Assembly (NCBI RefSeq): GCF_030285785.1
Contig: NZ_CP127247.1
Location: forward strand, 1,945,501-2,009,500
Reading direction: 5' to 3'
DNA from: Parasedimentitalea psychrophila
GTDB lineage: Bacteria; Pseudomonadota; Alphaproteobacteria; Rhodobacterales; Rhodobacteraceae
Length of the DNA: 64,000 nucleotides
Shown one piece after another: positions 38,340 through 46,956 of this stretch. Made by a program: the position numbers and the translations under genes. The notes under the pieces are model-generated. The model saw nothing but the letters and a program-made list of their open reading frames with translations. It was not told the DNA's origin and made no database searches. Position 1 is the stretch's first letter. Each line of letters opens with the position of its first letter.

Positions 38340-39226
38340 CACAAGTTAGCACCATGCAGGGGCAAACCAACAACGTAGCGATCGGCGTGATGCTGATGAT
38401 CGGGGCAACGGTGGTGTTTGCTCTGCAGGACGGTATTTCGCGGCATCTGGCAGGCACTTACAACACCGCCATGGTGTTGATGGTGCGCTACTGGTTCTTT
38501 GCGGCTTTTGTAGTGTTTCTGGCCCTGCGGGCACCGGGCGGCATTCGTGCGACAGCCCGGACTGACCAGCTGGGTCTGCAAATTTTCCGCGGCGTGCTGC
38601 TGGCGGCTGAAGTTGGTGTTGCGGTCTATGGCTTTACCATTCTTGGTCTGATCGAAAGCCAAGCGGTGTTCATCTGCTACCCGCTGCTGGTGGCGGCGCT
38701 GAGCGGTCCGGTGCTGGGCGAGAGCGTCGGCTGGCGCCGCTGGATGGCGATTGGGCTGGGCTTGATCGGAGTTATGATCATTCTGCAGCCGGGGGCGGCG
38801 GTGTTCAATCCGGCGGCGGTGATCCCGTTCCTCTCGGCGCTGATGTTTGCCGTCTACGGGTTGCTGACCCGCTATGTGGCGCGCCGCGACAGCACCGCCA
38901 CCAGTTTCTTTTGGACCGGCATCGCCGGGGCGGTGGTGACAACCTCTGTGGGCCTGTGGTCCTGGGAGCCGATGCTGGGCGGCGACTGGCTGTGGATGGG
39001 AGTGCTTTGCGTGTTTGGGGTTCTGGGGCACTGGTTGCTGATCAAGTGTTATGAGATGGCCGAGGCCAGCGCGGTGCAGCCCTTTGCCTATTTCCACCTG
39101 ATCTGGGCGGCACTGCTTGGGGTCTGGGTGTTTGGCGAGGTGATCCGCGACAATGTTGCCATTGGCGCCGTGATCATCCTGGCGGCGGGGCTGTTCACCC
39201 TATGGCGCGAACGCGCCAAGGGTTGA
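38336..39226 (+). CDS. EamA/DMT-family membrane transporter
   Basis: 296 residues with ten hydrophobic segments in two EamA repeats. Start overlaps the mnmD stop (ATGA). A conserved C-terminal AYFHLIWAALLGVWVFGE block matches the RhaT/SAM-exporter-like group, but the substrate is unknown. Its 3' end overlaps the convergent transglycosylase gene by 27 bases, an unusually large overlap. Confidence 0.87.
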   Translation: MTQVSTMQGQTNNVAIGVMLMIGATVVFALQDGISRHLAGTYNTAMVLMVRYWFFAAFVVFLALRAPGGIRATARTDQLGLQIFRGVLLAAEVGVAVYGFTILGLIESQAVFICYPLLVAALSGPVLGESVGWRRWMAIGLGLIGVMIILQPGAAVFNPAAVIPFLSALMFAVYGLLTRYVARRDSTATSFFWTGIAGAVVTTSVGLWSWEPMLGGDWLWMGVLCVFGVLGHWLLIKCYEMAEASAVQPFAYFHLIWAALLGVWVFGEVIRDNVAIGAVIILAAGLFTLWRERAKG

Positions 39227-41164
39227 ACCAGAGAGCTCCTGCGAAAACGGGATCGGCAGAGGATCTTTGCCCAGCCGGGCGCGATAGACCGGCAGGCTTT
39301 CGGTGACCCGCATCACATAGTTGCGGGTCTCGTTGAACGGGATGTGCTCGATCCAGTCGACGATATCCGGGGTGCCATCACGCGGATCGCCGTAGCGCTC
39401 CATCCAGGCAATGGGCCGTCTTGGCCCGGCGTTATAGCCTGCCGCCATCATCACCACATTGCCGTTGAAGCTGCCGGCCAGCCCGGCCAGATAATTGGCC
39501 CCCAGCTTGGCGTTATAGTCCCATTCAACGGTCAACCGCGCGGTGGCGTGCTTGGCCAGAATGCCCAGTTTGGTGGCCACCAGCTTGGCGGTGGCCGGCA
39601 TCACCTGCATCAGCCCGCGCGCGCCCGCGCCGCTGATCACCCGATGGTCAAATTCGCTCTCGCGCCGCGAGATCGCCAGCACCATTTCCTGGGCCATTGG
39701 CAGTCGCGCCTTTGACACCGGGTGCAGCGGGAAATAGGCACCCTTCAGCTCCATCCCCTGCCGCGCCGCGCGTTTTGAGATCATCACCGCCAGATGCGCC
39801 TGGCCCATCTCAACCGCCATCAGTCCCAATTGGCGCGCCTGAACCTCGTCCAGCCCTTCGACCAAATGGGTCAGGAACCGTTCCGCCAGATCGAACTCAT
39901 CGGCATCAATCATCATCAGCGCCGCCTTGGTCACCGAGGATTTGGCAAAGGCAGCCTGTTGCCAGGAGGGCAGCGCAGGCGGGGTGTCCAGCGCCGGGTC
40001 AAAGCGGCGGCCGATCTGTTCAGCCGCCAGCAACCCATAAAACGAGGTCTGGTAATTGGCCCCCAGCGCATAGGCCTCGTGGGCCTTGTCTGGCTCTCCC
40101 ATTGCGGCATAGGCGCGGCCCAGCCAGTAGCCACCGCGGCCGATTGAGATCGGCGTCTCGATCGAATCGAGAAACTGATCGAAATGCAGCACTGCAGTTG
40201 CCGGGTCATTCAGCTTTTGCAGGGCAATATAGCCGGCCAGCCATTCCAGATCGGAATAGTTGTAGCCAGCTTCGGGGGGGGTAAAGTGGCGGGCGGCCAG
40301 CTGGTAGGCGCGCTGATGATTGCCGTCCCGCATGTCCTGGCGGGCCAGATCCCGCCGTCGACGCGCCCATTGTTCCGGCTCGCCCAAACTGGCGGCACTG
40401 GTGCTGCGCTCCAGCATCAGCGTGATGGCATCCTCCTGCCGTTTCTTGCGATCCCGCCAGGAAAACCGGTCATAGGCCAGCCCGGGTGCATTGCGTAGAT
40501 TGGCCGGAATGGCCGCAATCTTGGCATCAACCCCAGAGGACCGCTCCTGCAGCGCAATGCGGGCCTCAGCCAGCTTGCGATCTGCCTTGGGCACCAGGGA
40601 CAGCATCCGTTTGGAACTGACTAGATGATGGTCCCACAGCAGCCGATCGAGCCGCGCCGCATGATGCGGCTTTAGCAGTTTGGCAAAGCCCTCCAGATAG
40701 GCGGCCTGCAACCCGGAGCCCATCGGCATGGTACGCCAGGCGGCAACTAGGTTGGCCTCGGCGTCGCCGCGTTTTCCGGTGGCAATCAACGCCCTGGCAT
40801 AGCTCAGCACTCCCTCGGCGGTCTGCGGTGAGGCAGAGGCATAGAACTCCAGCACGACACCGGTCGCCGCTGCGGCAACGGCGGTTTCACTTTTGCGGCG
40901 CAGATAGGCCAGACCCGGCCAGTCCGGCCGCCGATACAGAAAGGCCAGCGTGTCATCCGCCGACCCCATGCCTTCGCGCAGCCGGTGCCATTCGATCACA
41001 TCTGCGGCCACGTCTCCCGACTTCGCCGCCTGGCTGGACGCCTGGCTCCATTTCTCAGAGCGCATCAAATCCAGTGCCGCCCCCAGATTGCGGCCCTGTT
41101 GGGCGGCAGCTGGAGAGGTCCAGAGCGCGGAAATCAGTGTTAGAACGGTCAGAATGCGTGTCAT
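39200..41164 (-). CDS. Soluble lytic murein transglycosylase (Slt-type)
   Basis: 654 residues from the ATG at 41164, with signal peptide MTRILTVLTLISALWTSPAAA. A long alpha-superhelical domain (about 30-480) precedes the SLT catalytic domain with its Glu near 502 in ISRRESEFDHR, then GARGLMQVMPATAK, AAGYNAGPRR and WIEHIPFNETRNYV. It cleaves peptidoglycan in the periplasm during growth and recycling. A run of eight C bases on the coding strand (40274-40281) encodes TPP and could slip. The 3' end overlaps the convergent transporter gene by 27 bases. Confidence 0.93.
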   Translation of the reverse strand: MTRILTVLTLISALWTSPAAAQQGRNLGAALDLMRSEKWSQASSQAAKSGDVAADVIEWHRLREGMGSADDTLAFLYRRPDWPGLAYLRRKSETAVAAAATGVVLEFYASASPQTAEGVLSYARALIATGKRGDAEANLVAAWRTMPMGSGLQAAYLEGFAKLLKPHHAARLDRLLWDHHLVSSKRMLSLVPKADRKLAEARIALQERSSGVDAKIAAIPANLRNAPGLAYDRFSWRDRKKRQEDAITLMLERSTSAASLGEPEQWARRRRDLARQDMRDGNHQRAYQLAARHFTPPEAGYNYSDLEWLAGYIALQKLNDPATAVLHFDQFLDSIETPISIGRGGYWLGRAYAAMGEPDKAHEAYALGANYQTSFYGLLAAEQIGRRFDPALDTPPALPSWQQAAFAKSSVTKAALMMIDADEFDLAERFLTHLVEGLDEVQARQLGLMAVEMGQAHLAVMISKRAARQGMELKGAYFPLHPVSKARLPMAQEMVLAISRRESEFDHRVISGAGARGLMQVMPATAKLVATKLGILAKHATARLTVEWDYNAKLGANYLAGLAGSFNGNVVMMAAGYNAGPRRPIAWMERYGDPRDGTPDIVDWIEHIPFNETRNYVMRVTESLPVYRARLGKDPLPIPFSQELSGSTLGAFAP

Positions 41165-41303
41165 CGCTTGCATTTCCCAATGAACCAAGGCTAGAGCCAT
41201 TGACGATAATCTGTGACTTGCCGGGTTCAACCCAAATTTTCGGCAGTCCACCACTTCGGCGGGGCTTTGCCCGCCTGAGAAGCACAGCTAAGGGAGCGTG
41301 TCC

Positions 41304-42176
41304 ATGTTCAAAGGCTCTATGCCAGCCCTCGTCACACCGTTTAATAACGGCGAGTTGGATCTGGATGCACTCAAACACCTTGTCGACTGGCAGATCAGCC
41401 AAGGCTCAACCGGTTTGGTCCCCGTGGGCACCACCGGTGAAAGCCCCACCCTGACCCATGACGAGCACGAGGCGGTCATTGCAGCGGTGGTGACGGCGGC
41501 GGCAGGCCGGGTGCCGGTGATTGCCGGTGCCGGCTCCAACAACACGGTCGAGACGATTCGGTTTGTTGAATTCGCCAAGCAGGCCGGTGCGGCTGCGGCT
41601 CTGGTGGTGACGCCCTACTACAACAAGCCAACACAGCGCGGCTTGGTGGCCCATTTCACCGCGGCGCATGACTGTGCCGACCTGCCGATCGTGATCTATA
41701 ATATCCCCGGCCGCTCGATGGTCGACATGACCCCTGAAACCATGGGCGAGCTGGCCAGGCTGCCAAACATCATCGGCGTCAAAGACGCCACCGGTGATCT
41801 TGCCCGCGTCAGCCAGCAGCGGATGACCTGTGGTGCCGACTTTGTGCAGCTATCTGGCGAAGACGCCACTGCGCTGGGCTTTAACGCCCACGGCGGTGTT
41901 GGCTGCATCTCGGTCACCGCCAACGTGGCGCCGAAACTCTGCGCTGAATTCCAAGCCGCCACCCTGGCCGGTGATTACGCTCTGGCGCTAGAGTATCAGG
42001 ACCGGTTGATGCCGCTGCACGAGGCGATCTTTATCGAGCCCGGCCTGGTTGGCGCCAAATACGGCCTCAACAAACTGGGCCTGTGCCGCCAAGAGGTGCG
42101 CTCGCCACTGACCGGCTTGCAAGACAGCACCAAGGCGGCGATTGATGCGGCAATGGCCCACGCCGGCCTGCTGTAA
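41304..42176 (+). CDS. dapA: 4-hydroxy-tetrahydrodipicolinate synthase
   Basis: Condenses pyruvate and aspartate semialdehyde in lysine and diaminopimelate synthesis. 290 residues. The motif [14 protein letters not shown] lies near 43-56, [11 protein letters not shown] near 102, YNIPGRS with the catalytic tyrosine near 133, and the Schiff-base lysine in GVKDATGDL near 160. ATG at 41304 follows AGGGAG. A strong terminator follows. Confidence 0.96.
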   Translation: MFKGSMPALVTPFNNGELDLDALKHLVDWQISQGSTGLVPVGTTGESPTLTHDEHEAVIAAVVTAAAGRVPVIAGAGSNNTVETIRFVEFAKQAGAAAALVVTPYYNKPTQRGLVAHFTAAHDCADLPIVIYNIPGRSMVDMTPETMGELARLPNIIGVKDATGDLARVSQQRMTCGADFVQLSGEDATALGFNAHGGVGCISVTANVAPKLCAEFQAATLAGDYALALEYQDRLMPLHEAIFIEPGLVGAKYGLNKLGLCRQEVRSPLTGLQDSTKAAIDAAMAHAGLL

Positions 42177-42197
42177 ACGCGACAACATTCAAATGAC

Positions 42198-42232
42198 AAA
42201 GGCGGCCTCCCCCCGGAGTGCCGCCTTTTTTC
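42198..42232 (+). terminator. Terminator of dapA
   Basis: AAAGGCGGC pairs with GCCGCCTTT around a C-rich loop and is followed by six T residues. Confidence 0.9.
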
Positions 42233-42250
42233 AATTCGAAGGTCCCGGAG

Positions 42251-42315
42251 CTTCATCTGGCCAAAAATATCCCGGGGGTGAATTGGCCCCTGGGCCAAGA
42301 GGGGGCTGGCCCCCT
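42251..42315. repeat. Intergenic repeat family 2, copy 2 (reversed)
   Basis: On the minus strand: GGGGGCCAGCCCCC hairpin, CTCTTG, CAATTCACCCCC, then ATATTTTTGGCCAGATGAAG. It is nearly identical to copy 1 at 21900 and lies between convergent dapA and soeC. Confidence 0.82.
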
Positions 42316-42338
42316 CCGGTGTCCGGTCGCCACCAGGC

Positions 42339-43226
42339 TCAGCGTTTGCCGTAATACAGCCCCACCACATGTTCGGCCTCGGCAAAAAACAGCCAGCGGG
42401 CGCAGGCCACGCCTGCCAGATGCGACAGCACTGCAATGGCAGCCATCAGGTGCTTTAGCATCAATCCGCTGAACGGGAATATCAGCAACAGAACCGGCAG
42501 GGCAAAACCAAGGGTGAAACCGATCACTCGCAGTTTCTGGCTGTGCTTGCGCCCGATCACATGCACAAATTCACGCAGCAGATAGTTGGTGCCGGTATGG
42601 GGGGGCTCAAAGGCGCGCACAGTACCGTCACTGCCCAGTCCGGTGGCGGTGGCCAATGTGGTCCCCGAGGTGGCAAAGGCCTGATCGCCCTTGACCCAAT
42701 AGGCCAGCTGAATGGCGCCGGCGATGATCAGCAGACCCGTCGCCAGTGTTTCCTGTCCGGCGAGCAATGCCCCGCCCGCCAGCGAGATGCTGAGGAACAG
42801 TGCTGGGGTCAGCGGCATGTTCCAGCGTGGGATCGTTTTCAGCTGGGTGTAGATCATCGAGGTGGTGAACACAGTGGCCAGGCTCAGGGCGGCGCCAATG
42901 CCGCCGATCACTGGCCAGGCGGTGGCCAGAAACACGGTACCGAAGCCATAAATCGCCATCACCAGCAAGGCTCCAACGGCGCAGCAGCCTTCGCGGCTGA
43001 GCCAGCTGGTTTGCCACTGGCTAAACGCTTTCAGGGCGCGCTCGGGGCGGCCAAGGTGAAAGGTCGAGGCCAGCAAGCCGCCAACCGCCAGGCCGTAAGC
43101 GATGGCAAAGAACACAAAGGCAACCAGGCCAGAGACATCCGGCAAGCCAAGCCCAAGGAAAACCAGCAGACCAAAGCCAAGGCCGGACAGGGTGGTGAAT
43201 ACAATAACAGAGGGTGCGGGATGCAT
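42339..43226 (-). CDS. soeC: Sulfite dehydrogenase membrane subunit SoeC (DmsC family)
   Basis: 295-residue quinone-interacting membrane anchor of the DmsC family with about eight hydrophobic segments. It is last in the soeABC operon: its start overlaps the soeB stop by one base. It takes electrons from SoeAB to the quinone pool. The soe name is given because SoeA lacks a twin-arginine signal and the operon lies in a taurine island; without these, DMSO reductase anchor would be the default call. Confidence 0.82.
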   Translation of the reverse strand: MHPAPSVIVFTTLSGLGFGLLVFLGLGLPDVSGLVAFVFFAIAYGLAVGGLLASTFHLGRPERALKAFSQWQTSWLSREGCCAVGALLVMAIYGFGTVFLATAWPVIGGIGAALSLATVFTTSMIYTQLKTIPRWNMPLTPALFLSISLAGGALLAGQETLATGLLIIAGAIQLAYWVKGDQAFATSGTTLATATGLGSDGTVRAFEPPHTGTNYLLREFVHVIGRKHSQKLRVIGFTLGFALPVLLLIFPFSGLMLKHLMAAIAVLSHLAGVACARWLFFAEAEHVVGLYYGKR

Positions 43227-44020
43227 CAGCTTGCTCCTCCCGTAGATTGGCCGGGCAGTTTGTCGAGTGCCTTGTCCAGCCAGCCCATAAAGCCGCCTGC
43301 AGCTTCGGTCACCGGGGTCAATAGCGGCGCCAGGATGTCGATCTGATCTTCGATCTGGTCTTTGGGGCGGGGTGGCAGGTATTTGTTCACCGGTTTGGTG
43401 CCCATCTCGGGCATCAGATCAAAGCCACCGCGCGCCGCCACCAGCTTTGAGACATCACTGTCTGCATCGCCCAGATCGCCAAAATGCCGCGCACCCGATG
43501 GGCAGGTCCGCACGCAGGATGGGATGCGGTCTTCCTCGGGCAGGTTCTGGTTATAGATCCGGTCCACACAGAGCGTGCATTTCTTCATCACGCCTGCTGC
43601 CAGGTCCAACTCGCGCGCACCATAGGGGCAGGACCAGGCGCAGAGCCCGCAGCCAATGCAGTTGTCTTCATTGACCAGCACAATGCCGTCCTCGACCCGT
43701 TTGTAGCTGGCGCCAGTGGGGCAGACGGTGACGCAGGGGGCGTCGTCGCAGTGCAGGCAGGATTTTGGAAAATGGACCAGCTGGGCGGCGGGGCTGGGCT
43801 GGGCGTCACAGGCCGGTGGCTGTACCTCGAATGAGTGTACCCGGTTCAGGAAGCTGCCCGAGGGGTCGCCGCCATAGGGATCCTGATCAGATAGGGGGGC
43901 GCCATAGTTCTCGGTGTTCCAGCCCTTGCAGGAGATCACGCAGGCATGGCAGCCGACGCAGGTGTCGAGGTCGATGACCAGACCCATTTTGCGGCGGGTT
44001 GAGTTTGGGAGTTCGGTCAT
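43226..44020 (-). CDS. soeB: Sulfite dehydrogenase iron-sulfur subunit SoeB
   Basis: 264-residue electron-transfer protein with four [4Fe-4S] cluster motifs: CVGCHACVISCKGWN (about 21-35), CLHCDDAPCVTVCPTGA, CIGCGLCAWSCPYGAR and the C-terminal CTLCVDRI with CVRTCPSGARHFGD. It passes electrons from SoeA to SoeC. The ATG at 44020 begins MTELPNSTRRKMGLVIDLD, typical for this subunit; the longer frame upstream runs through repeat copy 4. Confidence 0.86.
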   Translation of the reverse strand: MTELPNSTRRKMGLVIDLDTCVGCHACVISCKGWNTENYGAPLSDQDPYGGDPSGSFLNRVHSFEVQPPACDAQPSPAAQLVHFPKSCLHCDDAPCVTVCPTGASYKRVEDGIVLVNEDNCIGCGLCAWSCPYGARELDLAAGVMKKCTLCVDRIYNQNLPEEDRIPSCVRTCPSGARHFGDLGDADSDVSKLVAARGGFDLMPEMGTKPVNKYLPPRPKDQIEDQIDILAPLLTPVTEAAGGFMGWLDKALDKLPGQSTGGAS

Positions 44021-44055
44021 TTGAGGAGATCTCCGCGTTTTGGGCAGCGGCAGAG

Positions 44056-44104
44056 CTGGGGCGCTGCCCCAGACCCCGGGATATTTTGAGCCAGATGAAG
44101 CAGG
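44056..44104. repeat. Intergenic repeat family 2, copy 4, inside soeAB
   Basis: GGGGCGCTGCCCC hairpin followed by ACCCCGGGATATTTTGAGCCAGATGAAG in two blocks, placed in the 88-base gap between soeA and soeB. It is the only family-2 copy inside an operon. Confidence 0.75.
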
Positions 44105-44108
44105 GGGA

Positions 44109-46931
44109 TCATTTTCCAACTTTCCACTTCAGGTCTTTGGGGCCGGTGTCGATTGGCGATTTCAAGGGCGGGAAGTCTGGTTTGCTTTCGGTCAATCCTT
44201 CGGGGACGGCGGTTTTTTCCAATTTTACCTTGAGGTCAAACCAAGCGGCCTGGCCGGTGATCGGGTCGGAGTTGGCCCATCGCATGCCGTCGCCTTTGGG
44301 GGGCAGCAATTCGTGGATCAGATGGTTGAGCAGGAAACCTTTGGTGGCCTCGGGGGCGTCCTCTTTCAGGGCCCAGCTACCTTTACGTTTGCCGATGGCG
44401 TTCCAGGTCCAGACGGTGTTGTCATTCAGCGCCGCCATCTCCATCACCGGTACGGTAATCTCGCCGTGCGGCGAGCTGACCTTGGCCCAATCGCCATCCT
44501 TCAGGTCGTTTTCGCGCATCAGTTTCGTCGGTACATAGAGCGGGTTGTACCCGTGCAGCTGGCGCAGCCAGGCGTTCTGGCCACCCCAGGAGTGATACAT
44601 CGCCATTGGACGTTGGGTCAGGGCGTTGATGGTATAGCCCTCATTGCCCTGCTGGTCGGTCTGATACCAGATCGGCAGCGGATCCATGGTGTGTTTAATT
44701 CGGGCGCGCAGGTGATCGGGGGGCTGGCGGTCACCAAAGCCTTCGGCGGCCAGTTGGAATTTGCGCATCGGTTCCACATAGAGCTGGAACAGATAGGGCT
44801 GCGGGCTATCAAAGATACCCATGCCCACCGCCCAGTCCTGGTAGGCCTTGTTCCAGGGTTTGTAATAGGCCGCCTCGGCCGGGATGTGTTCGACGAAGAA
44901 GCCGCCGTTCTCAATGTAGCGGTCCAGCTGCTCGGGGTTTACTTCGCCGCGGCCGACCTTATCGCCGTCGGTGCCGCGAAACCCTGCCAGCGGGCCGATG
45001 CCGGGCTTGCGTTCGTGGTTGACGATGTAATCGGCGTAGTCTTTCCATTTGGGGCTGCCGTCTGCGTTGGTAAAGCCGGGCAGTTGCATCCGGTTGGCCA
45101 GATCGACCAGCACCGACTGAAAGCCACGCACGTCGCGGTCGGGTTCGATCACCGGCCAGCGGATGGCGTCGGCGGCGGCGTCGGCCTCGCAGATCGGCCG
45201 GTCCAGCATCGAGATGCAGTCGTGGCGTTCCAGATAGGTGGTGTCGGGCAGGATCAGGTCGGCGTAGCTGACCATTTCCGAGTTATAGGCATCGGAGTAG
45301 ATGATATGCGGGATCACGTAGCCGCCATCGTCATTGCGCGCCGACAGCATCTCCATCACGCCGGTGGTGTTCATCGACGAGTTCCATGACATGTTGGCCA
45401 TATACATGAACAGGGTGTTGATCTTGTAGGGATCGCCCGCATAGGCGTTTGAGATCACCATATGCATCAGCCCGTGGCTGGACATCGGGTTTTCCCAGGT
45501 AAACGCCTTGTCGATCCGGGCCGGGCTGCCGTCTTCCTTGAGCGCCAGATGTTCGGGGCCCTGGACAAAGCCCAGATGGGGCCCGTCGAGGGGGCGTCCG
45601 GGTCGGCCGTTGCAATGGGGCGCCGGGTGGGCCTCGGCTGGTTTGGGGTAGGGCGGTTTGAAGCGAAAACCACCGGGCACCTCGACAGTGCCCAGCAAGA
45701 TCTGCAGCACATGCAGCGCGCGGCAGGTCTGAAAACCATTGGCATGGGCCGCAATGCCGCGCATGGCATGGAAGCTGACCGGGCGGCCTGTCATTTTCTG
45801 ATGGGTCTCGCCGCGAAAATCGGTCCACTCAATGTCCAGCTCGATCGCCTCGTCAAAGGCGACGCGGGCAATTTCCGCTGCAATGGCACGGATGCGTTTG
45901 GCCGGGATGCCGCATTGGTCAGCAATTGCCTCGGGGGCGTAGTCCTCGGACAGGTAGCGTTCGGCCATCTGGTGGAACACCGGGCGGTGGGTGACGCCGT
46001 CCTTTTCATAGGTCGCAGACAGGTCGGGCCGCACGCCGGGGGTGTCAAAGGCGGTCAGCTTGCCGGTGTTGCGGTCGATCACCAGCGGCTTGTCATCGCT
46101 ATCGCGCAGAAACAGACCCTGTTCCGGGCCCTCAGCTGCATTTACCAGCACCGGCGCGTTAGTATAGCGGCTCAGGTAGTCCAGGTCGATCTTGCCGGCC
46201 TTCATCAGCAGATGGATCAGCGACAGGATGAACAACCCGTCGGTGCCGGGGGTGATGCCAACCCATTCGTCGGCAATCGCATTATAGCCCGACCGGATCG
46301 GGTTGACGCCAATCACCTTGGCACCGCGCGCCTTGATCTTGCCCAGACCCGCCTTGATCGGGTTGCTGTCGTGATCCTCGGCGACGCCGAACATCATGAA
46401 CAGCTTGGTGTGATCCCAATCGGGCTGGCCAAACTCCCAGAAGGCGCCGCCCATGGTGTAGATGCCGGCAGTTGCCATGTTGACCGAGCAGAACCCCCCA
46501 TGCGCCGCGTAGTTGGGGGTGCCAAAGTTCTGCGCCCAGAACGAGGTGAAGCTTTGCGATTGATCGCGGCCGGTGAAGAAGGCCAGCTTGTGGGGCGCGG
46601 TCTCGTGCAGCTCGTTCAGCCAGCCGACAGCGGTGCTGATTGCTTCGTCCCAGGAGATTTCAACAAATTCACCCGAGCCACGCGGCCCCACCCGTTTCAG
46701 CGGCGCCTTGAGCCGGGAGGGCGCGTTGACCTGCATGATGCCGGCCGCGCCCTTGGCACAGAGCACGCCCTTGTTGACCGGGTGATCGCGGTTGCCTTCG
46801 ATATAGGCAACCTTGCCACCCTTCATGTGTACATTGATGCCACAGCGACAGGCGCACATGTAACAGGTGGTCTTGCGGATCTCGTCCGAGACTTCAGGTG
46901 AGGTGTTCACCTGGGGTTGCTGGAATGTCAT
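44109..46931 (-). CDS. soeA: Sulfite dehydrogenase molybdopterin subunit SoeA
   Basis: 940-residue molybdopterin oxidoreductase, oxidising sulfite to sulfate on the cytoplasmic side. The N-terminus starts directly with the Fe-S cysteines (TTCYMCACRCGINVH, then GVLCAKGAAG) and has no twin-arginine signal, unlike periplasmic DmsA. Further landmarks are FFTGRDQSQSFTSFWAQNFG, MMFGVAEDHDSNPIKAG, DTTYLERHDCISMLDRP, and the C-terminal dinucleotide-binding part with MYHSWGGQNAWLRQ. First gene of soeABC, 25 bases after the tauZ-like gene. Sulfite is made by Xsc nearby, which supports the role. Confidence 0.86.
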   Translation of the reverse strand: MTFQQPQVNTSPEVSDEIRKTTCYMCACRCGINVHMKGGKVAYIEGNRDHPVNKGVLCAKGAAGIMQVNAPSRLKAPLKRVGPRGSGEFVEISWDEAISTAVGWLNELHETAPHKLAFFTGRDQSQSFTSFWAQNFGTPNYAAHGGFCSVNMATAGIYTMGGAFWEFGQPDWDHTKLFMMFGVAEDHDSNPIKAGLGKIKARGAKVIGVNPIRSGYNAIADEWVGITPGTDGLFILSLIHLLMKAGKIDLDYLSRYTNAPVLVNAAEGPEQGLFLRDSDDKPLVIDRNTGKLTAFDTPGVRPDLSATYEKDGVTHRPVFHQMAERYLSEDYAPEAIADQCGIPAKRIRAIAAEIARVAFDEAIELDIEWTDFRGETHQKMTGRPVSFHAMRGIAAHANGFQTCRALHVLQILLGTVEVPGGFRFKPPYPKPAEAHPAPHCNGRPGRPLDGPHLGFVQGPEHLALKEDGSPARIDKAFTWENPMSSHGLMHMVISNAYAGDPYKINTLFMYMANMSWNSSMNTTGVMEMLSARNDDGGYVIPHIIYSDAYNSEMVSYADLILPDTTYLERHDCISMLDRPICEADAAADAIRWPVIEPDRDVRGFQSVLVDLANRMQLPGFTNADGSPKWKDYADYIVNHERKPGIGPLAGFRGTDGDKVGRGEVNPEQLDRYIENGGFFVEHIPAEAAYYKPWNKAYQDWAVGMGIFDSPQPYLFQLYVEPMRKFQLAAEGFGDRQPPDHLRARIKHTMDPLPIWYQTDQQGNEGYTINALTQRPMAMYHSWGGQNAWLRQLHGYNPLYVPTKLMRENDLKDGDWAKVSSPHGEITVPVMEMAALNDNTVWTWNAIGKRKGSWALKEDAPEATKGFLLNHLIHELLPPKGDGMRWANSDPITGQAAWFDLKVKLEKTAVPEGLTESKPDFPPLKSPIDTGPKDLKWKVGK

Positions 46932-46956
46932 CTGGCCTCCCGTATTGGTTCTTAAA

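Noticed and set aside
44040-46901. Two long plus-strand frames opposite soeA
   Set aside because: Both are antisense shadows of the molybdopterin subunit.
42339-46931. DMSO reductase DmsABC as the name for this operon
   Set aside because: The catalytic subunit has no twin-arginine signal and the genes lie in a taurine/sulfite context, so SoeABC fits better; substrate specificity is still unproven.
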